Source: Pseudomonas botevensis
Lineage (GTDB): Bacteria > Pseudomonadota > Gammaproteobacteria > Pseudomonadales > Pseudomonadaceae
Assembly (NCBI RefSeq): GCF_019145475.1
Contig: NZ_JAHTKI010000037.1
Location: 1-32,914, forward strand
Direction of reading: 5' to 3'
Length of the DNA stretch: 32,914 bases
The translations under genes were made by a program, and so were the position numbers. The notes under the pieces are model-generated. The model saw nothing but the letters and a program-made list of their open reading frames with translations. It was not told the DNA's origin and did no database searches. Of this stretch, positions 32,772 through 32,914 are shown piece by piece; the stretch's first letter is position 1; each line of letters opens with the position of its first letter.

Positions 32772-32914
32772 TTGCATTTATGAGCAAGCGCGCTCCAGCG
32801 GTGGGTTGAGCGCGTTTGCGAGGGGGGGGCAACTGTCGGTTTGGTTTTGCGGGCTCAGGTCATTTTTCAGCGGACTTCAGATCGCAGCCCTCACCCTAGC
32901 CCTCCCGAAACGTC
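32772..32914. other. Non-coding end of window with G8 tract
   Basis: No gene is seen in these 143 bases. There is a run of eight G (32822-32829), and the final bases CCCTCACCCTAGCCCTC look like the start of a common Pseudomonas intergenic repeat cut by the window edge. Confidence 0.4.

Noticed and set aside
1..32914. Insertion sequences, prophage, tRNA genes and CRISPR arrays
   Set aside because: No transposase or integrase motifs, cloverleaf-like sequences or regularly spaced repeats were seen. The only mobile-like items are REP elements.

Overview
This 32.9 kb window of GC-rich DNA looks like core chromosome of a fluorescens-group Pseudomonas. The reasons are a complete five-gene bra/liv branched-chain amino-acid transporter with Pseudomonas-type protein lengths, the order dinG - ompA-like - pdxH - slyB, and several copies of the REP-type 13-mer GCTTGCTCGCGAA. 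I see no phage, insertion sequence, tRNA, rRNA or CRISPR array. The species call is an inference from gene content and style.

Layout. (1) 1-9.7 kb: the tail of a collagen-like gene, a CopD-like membrane protein, dinG helicase, a GH50-agarase-like secreted hydrolase, a serine hydrolase of the beta-lactamase/EstB type, an OmpA-family lipoprotein with an unusual lysine/alanine tail, pdxH, a small membrane protein and a SlyB-like lipoprotein. (2) 9.7-16.5 kb: nhaA, a cysteine-synthase-family PLP enzyme, a REPIN, an FAD-dependent dehydrogenase, a lipoprotein, and an atypical SDR divergent from a LysR regulator. (3) 16.5-19.1 kb: a compact four-gene operon (DUF2282 precursor, DUF692 MNIO enzyme, DUF2063 partner, DoxX protein). 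This matches the bufferin/HvfABC class of copper-related modified peptides. (4) 19.2-24.2 kb: livF-livG-livM-livH-livJ on the minus strand, with an intercistronic hairpin after livJ. (5) 24.5-32.9 kb: a DUF2288 protein, a 730-residue chromosomal tubulin/FtsZ-like protein, a 3-hydroxyisobutyrate-dehydrogenase-type reductase, an MHYT-GGDEF-EAL cyclic-di-GMP protein overlapping it tail to tail, a YkgJ cysteine-cluster protein and a spinster-type MFS transporter.

The strongest candidates for little-described biology are the bufferin-like operon, which has a possible ECF-type promoter, and the solitary Tubulin_2-like GTPase. The latter keeps recognisable T1, T4 and T7 loops but sits among unrelated housekeeping genes. 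Secondary points are a cysteine-bracketed repetitive insert in the agarase-like enzyme, the histone-H1-like tail and WWPFG repeats of the OmpA lipoprotein, an SDR lacking its catalytic Tyr and Lys, loss of the I-site in the MHYT-GGDEF-EAL protein, and several clean palindromes or direct repeats in promoter regions.
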